A stretch of DNA of 64,000 bases from Pelagerythrobacter aerophilus (GTDB lineage Bacteria; Pseudomonadota; Alphaproteobacteria; Sphingomonadales; Sphingomonadaceae): positions 1-64,000 of the forward strand of contig NZ_QXFK01000005.1 of the NCBI RefSeq assembly GCF_003581645.1. Direction: 5' to 3'. This document shows positions 10,930 through 20,724 of the stretch, one piece after another. The notes under the pieces are model-generated. The model was given only the letters and a program-made list of their open reading frames with translations. It did no database searches and was not told the DNA's origin. How positions within the stretch are numbered: position 1 is the first letter of the stretch; the number at the start of each line of letters is the position of its first letter. Made by a program: the position numbers and the translations under genes.

Positions 10930-11814
10930 ATGCGCACCGGCGTTATCGCAAAGAAAGTCGGGATGACCCGCCTGTTCCAGGAGGATGGCCGGCACGTGCC
11001 CGTGACCGTTCTCGCTCTGGAAGACTGCCAGGTCGTTTCGCACCGCACCGCCGATCGCGATGGCTATTTCGCGCTTCAGGTCGGTTCGGGCGAGGCCAAG
11101 CAGAAGAACGTGAACAAACCGCAGCGCGAAGCTTTCGCGAAGGCGGAAGTTCCGCTGAAGATGAAAGTGGCCGAATTCCGCGTCGAGAACGAGGAAGGCC
11201 TGATGCCGGTCGGTTCGACGATCAGTGCCGAGCACTTCGTTGCCGGGCAGAAGGTCGACATCACAGGCCACACGCAGGGCAAGGGCTTTGCCGGTGCGAT
11301 GAAGCGCTGGGGCTTCGGCGGTCTGCGCGCGACGCACGGCGTTTCGCTCAGCCACCGTTCGCACGGTTCGACCGGTAACCGCCAGGATCCGGGCCGCGTC
11401 TTCAAGAACAAGAAGATGGCCGGCCACATGGGCGACCGCCAGCGCACGCAGCAGAACCTCGAGATCGTGCGCACCGACGCCGACCGCGGGCTGCTGTTCG
11501 TCAAGGGTTCGGTCCCGGGCGCGAAGAACGCATGGCTGCTCGTCCGCGACGCGGTGAAGCTGCCGGTTCCCGAAGGCGTGCCGTTCCCCGGCGCGATCCT
11601 CGAGAAGAAGAGCGCCGCTTCGCAGCACGAGGAAGCCGATCCGGGTCTCGTCGAGAGCGCGGCCGAGCACGAAGTGCACGATCAGGTCGATGCCGAGCAG
11701 CAGGCGAAGCGGGCTGCAGAGCAGCAGGCCGGGGCCGGTGACGACGTCACCCCCGCGACCGGCGAAGAGAACAAGGCCGACGGCGCTGCCGACGGCGAGA
11801 GCAAGGAGTCCTGA
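10930..11814 (+). CDS. rplC: 50S ribosomal protein L3 with C-terminal extension
   Basis: 294 residues against about 210 for Escherichia coli L3. The normal L3 fold covers about residues 1-222, including the central extension that reaches the peptidyl transferase centre ([20 protein letters not shown] and [20 protein letters not shown]). From about 225 a low-complexity tail rich in Glu, Ala, Asp and Gln follows (for example [19 protein letters not shown]) and is predicted to be disordered. The start at 10930 has AGGAG upstream and fits the family N-terminus [14 protein letters not shown]. rplD follows after 2 bp. Confidence 0.97.
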   Translation: MRTGVIAKKVGMTRLFQEDGRHVPVTVLALEDCQVVSHRTADRDGYFALQVGSGEAKQKNVNKPQREAFAKAEVPLKMKVAEFRVENEEGLMPVGSTISAEHFVAGQKVDITGHTQGKGFAGAMKRWGFGGLRATHGVSLSHRSHGSTGNRQDPGRVFKNKKMAGHMGDRQRTQQNLEIVRTDADRGLLFVKGSVPGAKNAWLLVRDAVKLPVPEGVPFPGAILEKKSAASQHEEADPGLVESAAEHEVHDQVDAEQQAKRAAEQQAGAGDDVTPATGEENKADGAADGESKES

Positions 11815-11816
11815 TC

Positions 11817-12440
11817 GTGAAGGTCAAGGTCCAGAAACTCGACGGCAAGGCGTCGGGCGACATCGAGCTCAATGACGCCGTGTTCGGCGTCGAGCCGCGC
11901 GCCGACATCCTGCACCGCGTCGTGACCTGGCAGCTCGAGAACCGGCGCGGCACCGCCCGCCCGACTCGCGAGCGGTCCGACGTCGCGCGCACCGGCAAGA
12001 AGTTCGGTCGCCAGAAGGGCGGCGGTACCGCTCGTCACGGCGATCGCGCGGCTCCGATCTTCATCGGCGGCGGCAAGGCGCATGGCGCCCGGCTGCGCGA
12101 CTTCGACGTCTCGCTGAACAAGAAGATCCGTGCGCTCGGCCTCAAGATGGCGCTTTCGAGCAAGGCGAAGGACGGCCTCGTGGTCATCGACAGCCTCGAT
12201 CTCAAGGATGCCAAGACCAAGGCCGTCGCCGAAGCGTTCGGCAAGAACGGTTGGAACGGCAAGGTGCTGGTGATCGACGGCGAGGCCGTGAACGAAGGCT
12301 TCAAGAAGGCCGCCGGCAATCTCAAGGGGGTCAACGTGCTCCCCGCGATCGGCGCCAACGTCTACGACATCCTGAAGCACGACACGCTGGTCCTCACCAA
12401 GGACGCGGTCGAAAAGCTGGAGGCGCGCTTCAATGGCTAA
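11817..12440 (+). CDS. rplD: 50S ribosomal protein L4
   Basis: 207 residues of L4/L1e type, an early assembly protein whose long loop lines the exit tunnel ([20 protein letters not shown]). It uses a GTG start at 11817, supported by AAGGAG about ten bases upstream inside the end of rplC. Its last codons overlap the rplW start by 8 bp, suggesting translational coupling. In enterobacteria L4 is the autoregulator of the S10 operon; whether that holds here is unknown. Confidence 0.97.
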   Translation: MKVKVQKLDGKASGDIELNDAVFGVEPRADILHRVVTWQLENRRGTARPTRERSDVARTGKKFGRQKGGGTARHGDRAAPIFIGGGKAHGARLRDFDVSLNKKIRALGLKMALSSKAKDGLVVIDSLDLKDAKTKAVAEAFGKNGWNGKVLVIDGEAVNEGFKKAAGNLKGVNVLPAIGANVYDILKHDTLVLTKDAVEKLEARFNG

Positions 12441-12741
12441 GAAGCAGGAAATCGATGCGCGTCACTACGACGTGATCCTCAGCCCCCACATCACCGAGAA
12501 GTCGACCCTGCTCTCGGAGCAGAATGGCGTCGTCTTCAAGGTGGCGAACGATGCGACCAAACCGCAGATCAAGGAAGCGGTCGAAGCGCTGTTCGACGTG
12601 AAGGTGAAGGGCGTGAACACCATTGTCGTGAAGGGCAAGACGAAGCGCTGGAAGGGCAAGCCCTACAAGCGCAGCGACCTGAAGAAGGCAGTGGTTACGC
12701 TTGCGGAAGGTGACTCGATCGACGTCACCGGCGGAATCTGA
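12433..12741 (+). CDS. rplW: 50S ribosomal protein L23
   Basis: 102 residues. L23 sits at the tunnel exit and docks trigger factor and SRP. The family pattern is clear in the N-terminal [13 protein letters not shown] and the internal [20 protein letters not shown]. The gene begins inside the end of rplD and is followed 11 bp later by rplB. Confidence 0.97.
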   Translation: MAKKQEIDARHYDVILSPHITEKSTLLSEQNGVVFKVANDATKPQIKEAVEALFDVKVKGVNTIVVKGKTKRWKGKPYKRSDLKKAVVTLAEGDSIDVTGGI

Positions 12742-12752
12742 GGGCAGGACAG

Positions 12753-13589
12753 ATGGCACTCAAGAATTACAAACCGACGAGCCCCGCGCGCCGCGGCCTC
12801 ATCCTCGTCGACAAGTCCGGCCTGTACAAGGGCAAGCCGGTCAAGTCGTTGACGGAAGGCAAGCGCAAGACGGGCGGCCGCAACAACAAAGGCCATGTCA
12901 CCTCGCGCGGCATGGGCGGCGGTCACAAGCAGAAGTACCGCTACATCGACTTCAAGCGTCGCAAGTGGGGCGTCGAAGGCACCGTGGAGCGGATCGAGTA
13001 CGATCCCAACCGCACCGCCTTCATCGCGCTGATCAAGTACGCCGATGACGAGCTGGCCTATATCCTCGCGCCGCAGCGCCTGGCCGTGGGCGACAAGATC
13101 ATCGCCGGCGAGCGGACCGACACCAAGCCTGGCAACGCGATGCTGCTCGGCCAGATGCCGGTCGGCACGATCTGCCACAACGTCGAGATGAAGCCGGGCA
13201 AGGGTGGCCAGATCGCTCGCTCGGCCGGCGCCTACGTCCAGCTCGTCGGTCGCGACCGCGGCATGGTCATGGTGCGCCTCAACTCGGGCGAGCAGCGCTA
13301 CGTCCGGGCGGACTGCATGGGTACGGTTGGCGCGGTGTCGAACCCCGACAACCAGAACCAGAATCTGGGCAAGGCCGGTCGTCGCCGCTGGATGGGCATC
13401 AAGCCGCTCACCCGCGGTGTCGCCAAGAACCCGGTCGACCACCCGCATGGCGGTGGTGAAGGCCGCACCTCGGGCGGCCGTCACCCGGTCACCCCGTGGG
13501 GCAAGCCGACCAAGGGCGCCCGGACCCGCAAGAACAAGGCGACGGACAAGATGATCATCCGTTCGCGCCACGCCAAGAAGAAGAGGTAA
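12753..13589 (+). CDS. rplB: 50S ribosomal protein L2
   Basis: 278 residues, normal for L2, which is needed for subunit association and peptidyl transferase activity. Conserved segments include [20 protein letters not shown] and the C-terminal loop [20 protein letters not shown] with the functionally important His. The start has AGGACAG upstream, and the gene is 6 bp before rpsS. Confidence 0.98.
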   Translation: MALKNYKPTSPARRGLILVDKSGLYKGKPVKSLTEGKRKTGGRNNKGHVTSRGMGGGHKQKYRYIDFKRRKWGVEGTVERIEYDPNRTAFIALIKYADDELAYILAPQRLAVGDKIIAGERTDTKPGNAMLLGQMPVGTICHNVEMKPGKGGQIARSAGAYVQLVGRDRGMVMVRLNSGEQRYVRADCMGTVGAVSNPDNQNQNLGKAGRRRWMGIKPLTRGVAKNPVDHPHGGGEGRTSGGRHPVTPWGKPTKGARTRKNKATDKMIIRSRHAKKKR

Positions 13590-13595
13590 TCGGAC

Positions 13596-13871
13596 ATGGC
13601 TCGTTCCGTCTGGAAAGGTCCGTTCGTCGAGCTCAGCCTTCTCAAGAAGGCTGAGGACGCTCAGGAAGCCGGTGGCCGTGCGCCGATCAAGACCTGGTCG
13701 CGTCGCAGCACGATCCTGCCGCAGTTCGTCGGTCTGACGTTCAACGTCTACAATGGCCAGAAGTTCATCCCGGTCTCCGTTTCGGAAGACATGGTCGGTC
13801 ACAAGCTCGGTGAGTTCGCGCCCACGCGCAACTTCCCGGGTCACGCTGCCGACAAGAAGGGTAAGCGCTAA
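13596..13871 (+). CDS. rpsS: 30S ribosomal protein S19
   Basis: 91 residues. S19 is in the 30S head and contacts S13 and the A-site finger of 23S rRNA. Typical segments are [17 protein letters not shown] and [17 protein letters not shown]. Its TAA stop shares a base with the rplV ATG (TAATG), which implies coupled translation. Confidence 0.98.
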   Translation: MARSVWKGPFVELSLLKKAEDAQEAGGRAPIKTWSRRSTILPQFVGLTFNVYNGQKFIPVSVSEDMVGHKLGEFAPTRNFPGHAADKKGKR

Positions 13872-14248
13872 TGGGCAAGCAGAAAGCTCCCCGCCGCGTT
13901 GCGGAGAACGAGGCTCTGGCCGTCGGCACCACGATCCGTGGTTCGGCGCAGAAGCTGAATCTCGTCGCCGAGCTGATCCGCGGCAAGAAGGCCGAGGACG
14001 CGATGAGCATCCTCGCTTTCTCGAAGAAGGCGATGGCACGCGATGCGCAGAAGGTGCTCGCCTCGGCGATCGCCAATGCGGAGAACAACCACGACCTGGA
14101 CGTCGACGCGCTGGTGGTTGCGGAAGCTTCCGTCGGCAAGTCGATCACCATGAAGCGCTTCCACACGCGCGGACGGGGCAAGAGCACCCGCATCCTCAAG
14201 CCGTTCAGCCGGCTGCGCATCGTGGTTCGCGAGCAGGAAGAGGCGTAA
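13871..14248 (+). CDS. rplV: 50S ribosomal protein L22
   Basis: 125 residues. L22 lines the exit tunnel next to L4 and is a known site of macrolide-resistance changes. The family C-terminal hairpin ([19 protein letters not shown]) looks normal. The start overlaps rpsS by one base and rpsC begins one base after the stop. Confidence 0.97.
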   Translation: MGKQKAPRRVAENEALAVGTTIRGSAQKLNLVAELIRGKKAEDAMSILAFSKKAMARDAQKVLASAIANAENNHDLDVDALVVAEASVGKSITMKRFHTRGRGKSTRILKPFSRLRIVVREQEEA

Positions 14249-14249
14249 G

Positions 14250-14945
14250 ATGGGCCAGAAGAGCAATCCGATCGGTCTGCGCCTGCAGATCAACCGCACC
14301 TGGGACAGCCGCTGGTACGCCGAAGGGCGCGACTATGCGCGGCTGCTCAAGGAAGACATCGAGATCCGCAAGCACATCATCGAGAGCCTGCCGCAGGCGG
14401 CGATCTCGAAGGTGGTGATCGAGCGTCCGGCCAAGCTGTGCCGCGTTTCGATCTATGCCGCGCGCCCGGGCGTCATCATCGGCAAGAAGGGCGCCGACAT
14501 CGAGAAGCTGCGCGCCAAGCTTTCGTCCATGACGGAAAGCGAAGTGAAGCTGAACATCGTCGAGATCCGCAAGCCGGAAGTCGATGCCAAGCTCGTCGCG
14601 CAGGGTATCGCCGATCAGCTGATCCGCCGCGTGGCGTTCCGCCGGGCGATGAAGCGCGCGATGCAGTCCGCCATGCGTCTGGGTGCCGAAGGCATCAAGA
14701 TCGTCTGCGGCGGCCGTCTCGGCGGTGCGGAAATCGCGCGTGTCGAACAGTACCGCGAAGGCCGCGTGCCGCTGCATACGCTGCGCGCGAACATCGACTA
14801 TGCCGAAGCCGAGGCGCTGACCGCCTATGGCATCATCGGCATCAAGGTATGGGTCTTCAAGGGCGAGATCCTCGGCCACGATCCGACGGCGCAGGACCGC
14901 CTGATGATGGAATCGCAGACCTCCGGCGTCCGTCCGGCTCGCTGA
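14250..14945 (+). CDS. rpsC: 30S ribosomal protein S3
   Basis: 231 residues. S3 forms part of the mRNA entry tunnel and its helicase activity. The KH domain is visible ([20 protein letters not shown], carrying the GxxG loop), and the C-terminal domain contains GVPHTL-like [14 protein letters not shown]. The conserved start [20 protein letters not shown] confirms the chosen ATG. Confidence 0.98.
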   Translation: MGQKSNPIGLRLQINRTWDSRWYAEGRDYARLLKEDIEIRKHIIESLPQAAISKVVIERPAKLCRVSIYAARPGVIIGKKGADIEKLRAKLSSMTESEVKLNIVEIRKPEVDAKLVAQGIADQLIRRVAFRRAMKRAMQSAMRLGAEGIKIVCGGRLGGAEIARVEQYREGRVPLHTLRANIDYAEAEALTAYGIIGIKVWVFKGEILGHDPTAQDRLMMESQTSGVRPAR

Positions 14946-14960
14946 GATTAGGTAAGAGCA

Positions 14961-15392
14961 ATGCTGCAACCGAAGAAAACCAAGTTCCGCAAGGCCTTCA
15001 AGGGCCGGATCAAGGGTGACGCCAAGGGCGGTACCGTGCTGAACTTCGGCTCGTACGGCCTCAAGGCCCTGGAGCCGGAGCGGATCACCGCCCGCCAGAT
15101 CGAGGCCGCGCGCCGTGCGATCACGCGCCACATCAAGCGCCAGGGGCGCCTGTGGATCCGCGTGTTCCCCGACGTGCCGGTGTCGAAGAAGCCTGCCGAA
15201 GTCCGTCAGGGTAAGGGCAAGGGTTCGGTCGAATACTGGGCCGCTCGCGTGAAGCCGGGCCGGATCCTGTTCGAGCTCGACGGCGTCGCCGGCCCGCTCG
15301 CCGCCGAAGCGTTCGAGCGCGCGGCGATGAAGCTGCCGATCAAGACCAAGGTCGTCGCCCGTCTCGGCGACACCTCGCACCTGGAGGGTTGA
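14961..15392 (+). CDS. rplP: 50S ribosomal protein L16
   Basis: 143 residues. L16 positions the acceptor arm of A-site tRNA. It begins [19 protein letters not shown], as usual for the family, and contains [20 protein letters not shown]. Spacing to rpsC is 15 bp with GGTAAGAG before the ATG. It ends two bases before the rpmC ATG. Confidence 0.97.
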   Translation: MLQPKKTKFRKAFKGRIKGDAKGGTVLNFGSYGLKALEPERITARQIEAARRAITRHIKRQGRLWIRVFPDVPVSKKPAEVRQGKGKGSVEYWAARVKPGRILFELDGVAGPLAAEAFERAAMKLPIKTKVVARLGDTSHLEG

Positions 15393-15394
15393 TC

Positions 15395-15604
15395 ATGACG
15401 AAGATTGAAGACCTCCGCACGAAGACCGACGACCAGCTCGACGCGCAGCTCACCGAGCTCAAGCGCGAGCAGTTCAACCTCCGCTTCCAGGCGGCGACCA
15501 ACCAGTTGGAAGCCCCGGCGCGGATCCGCCAGGTTCGCCGCTCGATCGCGCAGATCAAGACTCTGCAGAACGAGCGCGCCGCCGCGGCGGCAGCCAAGGC
15601 TTGA
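15395..15604 (+). CDS. rpmC: 50S ribosomal protein L29
   Basis: 69 residues of two-helix L29, located near the tunnel exit beside L23. The signature [20 protein letters not shown] is typical. The ATG at 15395 is preferred over an in-frame TTG at 15389 because GGAGGGTTGATC precedes it. Confidence 0.95.
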   Translation: MTKIEDLRTKTDDQLDAQLTELKREQFNLRFQAATNQLEAPARIRQVRRSIAQIKTLQNERAAAAAAKA

Positions 15605-15615
15605 GGAGCTAGACA

Positions 15616-15906
15616 ATGCCGAAACGTATCCTGATCGGGACTGTCACCTCCGACAAGACCGACAAGACCGTCACCGTGCTGGTCGAGCGAAAGGTGAAGC
15701 ACCCGCTCTACGGGAAGATCATCCGCCGTTCGAAGAAGTACCACGCGCACGACGAGAGCAACGAGTACAAGCTGGGCGACACCGTCCGCATCGAGGAGAC
15801 CAAGCCGATCTCCAAGACGAAGACGTGGCGCGTGATCGACACGATCAAGGCGGGCGGGGTTCAGGCGGTCGAGGCCGACCTCGACGTCGAAGCCTCCGGC
15901 AACTGA
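15616..15906 (+). CDS. rpsQ: 30S ribosomal protein S17
   Basis: 96 residues, slightly longer than the 84 of Escherichia coli because of a C-terminal tail ([17 protein letters not shown]). The OB-fold core includes [20 protein letters not shown] and a [19 protein letters not shown] segment. GAGGAGCTAGACA precedes the ATG. Confidence 0.97.
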   Translation: MPKRILIGTVTSDKTDKTVTVLVERKVKHPLYGKIIRRSKKYHAHDESNEYKLGDTVRIEETKPISKTKTWRVIDTIKAGGVQAVEADLDVEASGN

Positions 15907-15994
15907 GTTCAATCGATCCCCGCTACGGCGAGGACAGACGTTTTTGGAACTGCCGGACGGGTTCCGGCAAGCCAGGTAAGAAGGAACCGCATCG

Positions 15995-16363
15995 ATGATT
16001 CAGATGCAATCTAACCTAGACGTCGCGGACAACAGCGGCGCGAAGCGCGTCCAGTGCATCAAGGTGCTGGGCGGGTCGAAGCGCCGCACCGCGAGCGTCG
16101 GCGACGTGATCGTCGTTTCCGTGAAGGAAGCGCAGCCGCGTGCCCGCGTGAAGAAGGGCGACGTTCACCGCGCGGTGATCGTTCGCACCAAGAAGGACGT
16201 GCGCCGTCCCGACGGCAGCGTGATCCGCTTCGATTCGAACGCCGCGGTCCTCGTCAACAAGAACGAGGAACCGATCGGCACGCGTATCTTCGGCCCGGTC
16301 GTGCGCGAGCTGCGCGGGCGCGGGTTCATGAAGATCATCTCGCTCGCTCCGGAGGTGCTGTAA
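15995..16363 (+). CDS. rplN: 50S ribosomal protein L14
   Basis: 122 residues, the standard L14 length, with [20 protein letters not shown] at the start. L14 forms intersubunit bridge B8. The 88-bp leader contains a hairpin (TGCCGGA / TCCGGCA near 15952-15970) just before the AGAAGGAACC ribosome-binding site. It marks the start of the spc operon, although no terminator separates it from rpsQ. Confidence 0.98.
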   Translation: MIQMQSNLDVADNSGAKRVQCIKVLGGSKRRTASVGDVIVVSVKEAQPRARVKKGDVHRAVIVRTKKDVRRPDGSVIRFDSNAAVLVNKNEEPIGTRIFGPVVRELRGRGFMKIISLAPEVL

Positions 16364-16683
16364 TGGCCGCCGCCAAGATCAAGAAGGGCGACAGCGTCGT
16401 CGTGCTCTCGGGCAAGGACAAGGGCCGCACCGGCACTGTCCAGAAGGTCATGCCGAAGGATGGCAAGATCGTCGTCGAGGGCGTGAACGTCGCTGCCCGT
16501 CACCGCAAGCCGAGCCAGGCCAACCCGCAGGGTGGCATCGACCGTTTCGAAGCGCCGATGCCGATCTCCAAGGTTGCCGTGGCCGATCCCAAGGACGGCA
16601 AGCCGACCCGCGTCCGCTTCGAGGAGCGCGACGGAAAGAAGGTCCGCGTTGCCGTCAAGTCCGGGGAGACCATCGATGGCTGA
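16363..16683 (+). CDS. rplX: 50S ribosomal protein L24
   Basis: 106 residues. The KOW motif of the assembly initiator L24 is clear ([20 protein letters not shown]). The ATG overlaps the rplN stop (TAATG), and its own end overlaps the rplE start by 8 bp. Confidence 0.97.
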   Translation: MAAAKIKKGDSVVVLSGKDKGRTGTVQKVMPKDGKIVVEGVNVAARHRKPSQANPQGGIDRFEAPMPISKVAVADPKDGKPTRVRFEERDGKKVRVAVKSGETIDG

Positions 16684-17260
16684 CAAGTACATCCCGCGTC
16701 TGAAGACCCGCTACGACGAGCAGATCGTCAAGGCGATGACCGAGAAGTTCGGTTACAAGAACCGGCTCGAAGTCCCGCGGCTCGAGAAGATCACGCTCAA
16801 CATGGGCGTGGGCGAGGCGAGCCAGGACAAGAAGAAGGTCCAGACCGCGGCCGAGGAAATGGCCCTGATCGCCGGCCAGAAGCCGGTCATCACCAAGGCC
16901 AAGAAGTCGATCGCGCAGTTCAAGCTGCGTGAAGGCATGCCGATCGGTTGCAAGGTCACCTTGCGCCGCGAACGCATGTACGAGTTCCTCGACCGCCTGG
17001 TGACCGTAGCCATGCCGCGCATCCGCGACTTCCGCGGACTGAACCCGAAGAGCTTCGACGGGCACGGCAACTACGCGATGGGCCTGAAGGAACAGATCAT
17101 CTTCCCGGAAATCTCGTACGACAGGATCGAGAAGGTCCGGGGAATGGACATCATCGTGACCACGACGGCGAAGACCGACGAGGAAGCCCGCGAACTGCTG
17201 CGTCTGTTCGGCTTCCCGTTCCCTGCAGAGCAGGACGCCGAAGAGAAGGAGGCCGCGTGA
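16676..17260 (+). CDS. rplE: 50S ribosomal protein L5
   Basis: 194 residues. L5 binds 5S rRNA and contacts P-site tRNA. Family segments include [18 protein letters not shown] and [20 protein letters not shown]. The ATG at 16676 lies inside the end of rplX and was chosen on the [15 protein letters not shown] start. The Glu-rich C-terminus ([10 protein letters not shown]) is slightly extended. Confidence 0.97.
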   Translation: MADKYIPRLKTRYDEQIVKAMTEKFGYKNRLEVPRLEKITLNMGVGEASQDKKKVQTAAEEMALIAGQKPVITKAKKSIAQFKLREGMPIGCKVTLRRERMYEFLDRLVTVAMPRIRDFRGLNPKSFDGHGNYAMGLKEQIIFPEISYDRIEKVRGMDIIVTTTAKTDEEARELLRLFGFPFPAEQDAEEKEAA

Positions 17261-17303
17261 GCGGCCCCCTGAACGCTAGGAAAGCAAAGAGAGCTTAAGT
17301 CCA

Positions 17304-17609
17304 ATGGCGAAACTGAGTTCCATCAACAAGAACGAGCGTCGCAAGAAGCTCGTGAAGAAGTACGCTGCGAAGTACGCCCGCCTGAAGGCGATCGCGGACG
17401 ACGAATCCCTCGACGAGGGCGAACGTCTGATCGCGCGCCTGAAGATGGCGGAGATTCCGCGCAACGGAAATCCGACACGTGTGCGCAACCGCTGCACCAC
17501 CACCGGCCGCCCCCGCGGCTATTACCGCAAGTTCGGCCTCAACCGCATCGAACTGCGCGATCTCGGCAACAAGGGCCTGATTCCGGGCCTGACCAAGTCG
17601 AGCTGGTGA
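17304..17609 (+). CDS. rpsN: 30S ribosomal protein S14 (zinc-free long form)
   Basis: 101 residues, the long form without CxxC zinc ribbons. It contains the conserved [21 protein letters not shown]14 is in the 30S head. The gene is separated from rplE by 43 bp with AAAGAGAG in the gap. Confidence 0.97.
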   Translation: MAKLSSINKNERRKKLVKKYAAKYARLKAIADDESLDEGERLIARLKMAEIPRNGNPTRVRNRCTTTGRPRGYYRKFGLNRIELRDLGNKGLIPGLTKSSW

Positions 17610-17619
17610 GGACTGACAG

Positions 17620-18015
17620 ATGGCTATGACCGATCCCCTGGGTGATATGCTCACCCGCATCCGCAACGGCCAGCAGGCGAAGAAGGACAGCGTCCTTTCG
17701 CCGGCGTCCAAGCTGCGCGCGAACGTGCTCGAAGTTCTTCAGCGCGAAGGCTACATTCGTGGCTACAGCGAGGACGACAGCGGCAAGCACAAGGCGCTGC
17801 GGATCGAACTGAAGTATTTCGAGGGCGAACCTGCGATCAAGCACGTCGCCCGCGTCTCCAAGCCCGGCCGCCGGATCTATTCGGGTTCCAAGGAACTTCC
17901 GACCGTCCGCAACGGCCTCGGCATCACCATCGTCTCGACGCCGCGCGGCGTGCTTTCCGATGCGGAAGCCCGTACGCACAACGTCGGCGGCGAAGTGCTG
18001 GCGGAGGTGTTCTGA
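17620..18015 (+). CDS. rpsH: 30S ribosomal protein S8
   Basis: 131 residues. S8 binds the 16S central domain, and in enterobacteria represses the spc operon at the rplE start. The start [20 protein letters not shown] and the C-terminal [18 protein letters not shown] are typical. Its TGA shares bases with the rplF ATG. Confidence 0.97.
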   Translation: MAMTDPLGDMLTRIRNGQQAKKDSVLSPASKLRANVLEVLQREGYIRGYSEDDSGKHKALRIELKYFEGEPAIKHVARVSKPGRRIYSGSKELPTVRNGLGITIVSTPRGVLSDAEARTHNVGGEVLAEVF

Positions 18016-18548
18016 TGAGCCGCATCGGCAAAAGGCCGGTGGCGATCCCGAGCGGGGTCACCGCCACGATCGACAACGGCACGCTCACCGTGAAGGGGCC
18101 CAAGGGTACCCTTTCGCTGGGGCTGGTCGACGAGGTCGAGTACAAGCTCGAAGGCGACGAGATCAGCGTTCAGCCGGCGAACGACACCCGTCGCAGCCGT
18201 GACTTCTGGGGCATGCAGCGTACGCTCGTGTCCAACCTGGTCGCAGGCGTGACCGAAGGCTACACCAAGGTCCTCGAGATCTCGGGTGTCGGCTACCGTG
18301 CGCAGGCGCAGGGCAAGAAGCTCAAGCTTCAGCTCGGCTACAGCCACGACGTCGACCTCGACGTGCCCGAAGGCCTGGAAGTGAAGACCCCCGATCAGAC
18401 CACGGTCGAGATCAGCGGGATCGACAAGCAGGCCGTGGGCCAGTTCGCCGCCGAGATCCGCCGCTGGCGCAAGCCCGAACCCTACAAGGGCAAGGGCATC
18501 AAGTACCGCGGCGAGTACATCTTCCGCAAGGAAGGGAAGAAGAAGTAA
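18015..18548 (+). CDS. rplF: 50S ribosomal protein L6
   Basis: 177 residues, normal for the two-domain L6, which lies near the factor-binding site. Conserved features are [20 protein letters not shown] at the start and [20 protein letters not shown] at the end. It overlaps rpsH by one base and ends one base before rplR. Confidence 0.97.
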   Translation: MSRIGKRPVAIPSGVTATIDNGTLTVKGPKGTLSLGLVDEVEYKLEGDEISVQPANDTRRSRDFWGMQRTLVSNLVAGVTEGYTKVLEISGVGYRAQAQGKKLKLQLGYSHDVDLDVPEGLEVKTPDQTTVEISGIDKQAVGQFAAEIRRWRKPEPYKGKGIKYRGEYIFRKEGKKK

Positions 18549-18549
18549 G

Positions 18550-18894
18550 ATGGCCAAGCTTTCCCTGTTCGCACGCCGCCGTCGCCGTGTCCGCACGGCT
18601 CTGCGCAGCCGCGCCGGCGATCGCCCCCGCCTGTCGGTGCACCGCACCGGCAAGCACATCTACGCCCAGATCATCGACGATGCCGGGGGCAAGACGCTTG
18701 CCGCCGCCTCGACGCTGGGCGGGAAGGCCTCGGGCGCCAATGTCGATGCTGCCAAGCAGGTCGGCAAGGATATCGCCGCGGCCGCCAAGAAGGCGGGCGT
18801 GACCACCGTCGTCTTCGATCGCGGTGGCTTCCTGTTCCATGGCCGCGTCAAGGCGCTGGCCGACGCCGCCCGCGAAGGCGGGCTGGAGTTCTGA
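18550..18894 (+). CDS. rplR: 50S ribosomal protein L18
   Basis: 114 residues. L18 brings 5S rRNA into the large subunit. The core [20 protein letters not shown] and the end [20 protein letters not shown] are typical. The TGA overlaps the rpsE ATG. Confidence 0.97.
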   Translation: MAKLSLFARRRRRVRTALRSRAGDRPRLSVHRTGKHIYAQIIDDAGGKTLAAASTLGGKASGANVDAAKQVGKDIAAAAKKAGVTTVVFDRGGFLFHGRVKALADAAREGGLEF

Positions 18895-19781
18895 TGATGG
18901 CTGAAGAAAACAACACCGAGAACACCGAGACTCCGAAGGTCGAGGACGCCAAGGTCGAAGAGACCCAGGCGGAAGCGACCGAGGCGAAGGCCGAAGCCGC
19001 AGCCGAGACCGAAGCCGCTCCTGCAACCGCCGAAGAGCCGAAGGTCGACAACGCCGGCTCGACGCCGACTTCGACCACCGCGCCGACCGAGGCGGCCGAG
19101 AACCAGTCGGCCCAGGCCGGCGATCCTTCGCAGCCGCGCGGCCGTGGTGGCCGTGGTGGTGGCGATCGCGGTGGACGCGATGGCGGCGGGCGCGGCCGTG
19201 GCCGCGGTCGTGACGACCGTCGCGGCAACCGGCGCGAAGAAGAAGACGACGGCATCATCGAGAAGCTCGTCCACATCAACCGCGTTTCGAAGACGGTGAA
19301 GGGCGGCAAGCGCTTCGGCTTCGCGGCGCTGGTCGTCGTGGGCGACGGTTCGGGCCGGGTCGGCTTCGGCCACGGCAAGGCGCGCGAGGTGCCTGAGGCG
19401 ATCTCGAAGGCGACCGCTTCGGCTCGCAAGAAGATGATCCGCGTTCCGCTCAAGGAAGGCCGCACGCTGCACCACGACGGCAACGGCCGTTTCGGTGCCG
19501 GCAAGGTCACCGTGCGCACCGCGCCTCCGGGTACCGGCATCATCGCCGGCGGTCCGATGCGCGCCGTGTTCGAGAGCCTGGGCGTTGCCGACGTGGTGAC
19601 CAAATCGGTCGGCACCTCGAATCCCTACAACATGATCCGCGCCACGTTCGACGCGCTGACCGATCAGACTTCGCCGAAGTCGGTCGCCCAGCGTCGCGGC
19701 AAGAAGGTCGCCGACCTTCTCGGTCGCGGTGGCGCCAGCGCGGCGGAGGCTGAGGCCGACGCTGCGGCTATCGCGGAGTAA
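18894..19781 (+). CDS. rpsE: 30S ribosomal protein S5 with long N-terminal extension
   Basis: 295 residues against 167 in Escherichia coli. The S5 core begins near residue 118 and runs through [19 protein letters not shown] to the conserved [20 protein letters not shown]. Before it come an acidic low-complexity stretch (about 2-78, Glu/Ala/Thr rich) and an RGG-rich stretch (about 81-114, for example [11 protein letters not shown]). Both are probably disordered. The start is the ATG overlapping the rplR stop; a second ATG follows directly. A later internal start is possible, but none has a good ribosome-binding site. Confidence 0.96.
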   Translation: MMAEENNTENTETPKVEDAKVEETQAEATEAKAEAAAETEAAPATAEEPKVDNAGSTPTSTTAPTEAAENQSAQAGDPSQPRGRGGRGGGDRGGRDGGGRGRGRGRDDRRGNRREEEDDGIIEKLVHINRVSKTVKGGKRFGFAALVVVGDGSGRVGFGHGKAREVPEAISKATASARKKMIRVPLKEGRTLHHDGNGRFGAGKVTVRTAPPGTGIIAGGPMRAVFESLGVADVVTKSVGTSNPYNMIRATFDALTDQTSPKSVAQRRGKKVADLLGRGGASAAEAEADAAAIAE

Positions 19782-19786
19782 TCGAG

Positions 19787-19972
19787 ATGGCTGACAAGAA
19801 AACCATCAAGATCAAGCAGATCGGTTCACCGATCCGCCGTCCGGAAAGCCAGCGCAAGATCCTCGTCGGTCTGGGCCTCGACAAGATGCACAAGATCGTC
19901 GAGCGCCAGGACACTCCCGAGGTGCGCGGCGCGATCGCCAAGATCCCGCATCTGGTGACGATCGTCGATTGA
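19787..19972 (+). CDS. rpmD: 50S ribosomal protein L30
   Basis: 61 residues, normal for L30, with [20 protein letters not shown] and the C-terminal IPHLVTIVD. It lies 5 bp after rpsE with AATCGAG before the ATG. Two hairpins follow before rplO. Confidence 0.96.
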   Translation: MADKKTIKIKQIGSPIRRPESQRKILVGLGLDKMHKIVERQDTPEVRGAIAKIPHLVTIVD

Positions 19973-19980
19973 ACGTATAG

Positions 19981-20000
19981 GCCCCCGCGAGAGCGGGGGC
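19981..20000 (+). other. GC hairpin after rpmD
   Basis: GCCCCCGC and GCGGGGGC around a GAGA loop form a perfect 8-bp stem, but only CTTA follows, so it is not a standard terminator. It may stabilise the 3' end or act with the next hairpin. Confidence 0.5.
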
Positions 20001-20033
20001 CTTATGCTGCGAGCCAAGTGCTGGTGGCCTGAG

Positions 20034-20060
20034 ATCCCCGCTTTGGTGGGGACTTCTTTT
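20034..20060 (+). terminator. Terminator-like hairpin inside the spc operon (rpmD-rplO)
   Basis: TCCCCGCTTTGGTGGGGA followed by CTTCTTTTTT has the form of an intrinsic terminator, yet it lies between two genes normally co-transcribed. It may be a partial terminator or attenuator that lowers expression of rplO-secY-adk. Confidence 0.55.
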
Positions 20061-20094
20061 TTAGCGCGAACAAAGCGAAAGCGAGTGCAAGACC

Positions 20095-20619
20095 ATGAAA
20101 CTGACAGACATCCGTGACAACCCCGGCGCCCGCAAGGGCCGCATCCGCATCGGACGCGGCATCGGTTCGGGCAAGGGCAAGACCGGCGGCCGCGGTCAGA
20201 AGGGCCAGAAGAGCCGTTCGGGCGTCGCCGTGAAGGGCTTCGAGGGCGGCCAGATGCCGCTCCACATGCGCCTGCCGAAGCGCGGCTTCAACAACCCGTT
20301 CGGCAAGGACTTTGCCGAGGTGAACATCGGCATGGTCCAGAAGTTCATCGACGCCAAGAAGCTCGACGCCGGCAAGATCGTCGACGACGAAGCGCTGCGG
20401 GCCGCGGGCCTTGCGCGCGGCGGCAAGGACGGCATCCGTCTGCTGGGCAAGGGCGAACTGAAGACCAAGGTCAAGTTCAAGGTCGCCGGTGCCAGCAAGG
20501 GCGCGATCGAAGCGGTCGAAAAGGCCGGTGGTTCGGTCGAACTGCCCGAGGCGAAGCCGTCCGAGCACGAGAAGAAGACCGCTCGGCGCGACGCCAACAA
20601 GGCGGCCAAGGCCGAGTAA
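20095..20619 (+). CDS. rplO: 50S ribosomal protein L15
   Basis: 174 residues, somewhat longer than the 144 of Escherichia coli because of a charged C-terminal tail (about 150-174, [19 protein letters not shown]). The N-terminal glycine-rich RNA-binding arm is typical ([20 protein letters not shown]). It starts 122 bp after rpmD, behind the terminator-like hairpin. Confidence 0.96.
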   Translation: MKLTDIRDNPGARKGRIRIGRGIGSGKGKTGGRGQKGQKSRSGVAVKGFEGGQMPLHMRLPKRGFNNPFGKDFAEVNIGMVQKFIDAKKLDAGKIVDDEALRAAGLARGGKDGIRLLGKGELKTKVKFKVAGASKGAIEAVEKAGGSVELPEAKPSEHEKKTARRDANKAAKAE

Positions 20620-20724
20620 GCGGCAAAAATAGGGACGGGGGGTTCGACATCGCGCCCCCCGCACCCTATCTAGCCTTTCCGAGCCGGGAGGGTCCGGCGC
20701 CGAGTTAGGGCACAAGCATTTCTC

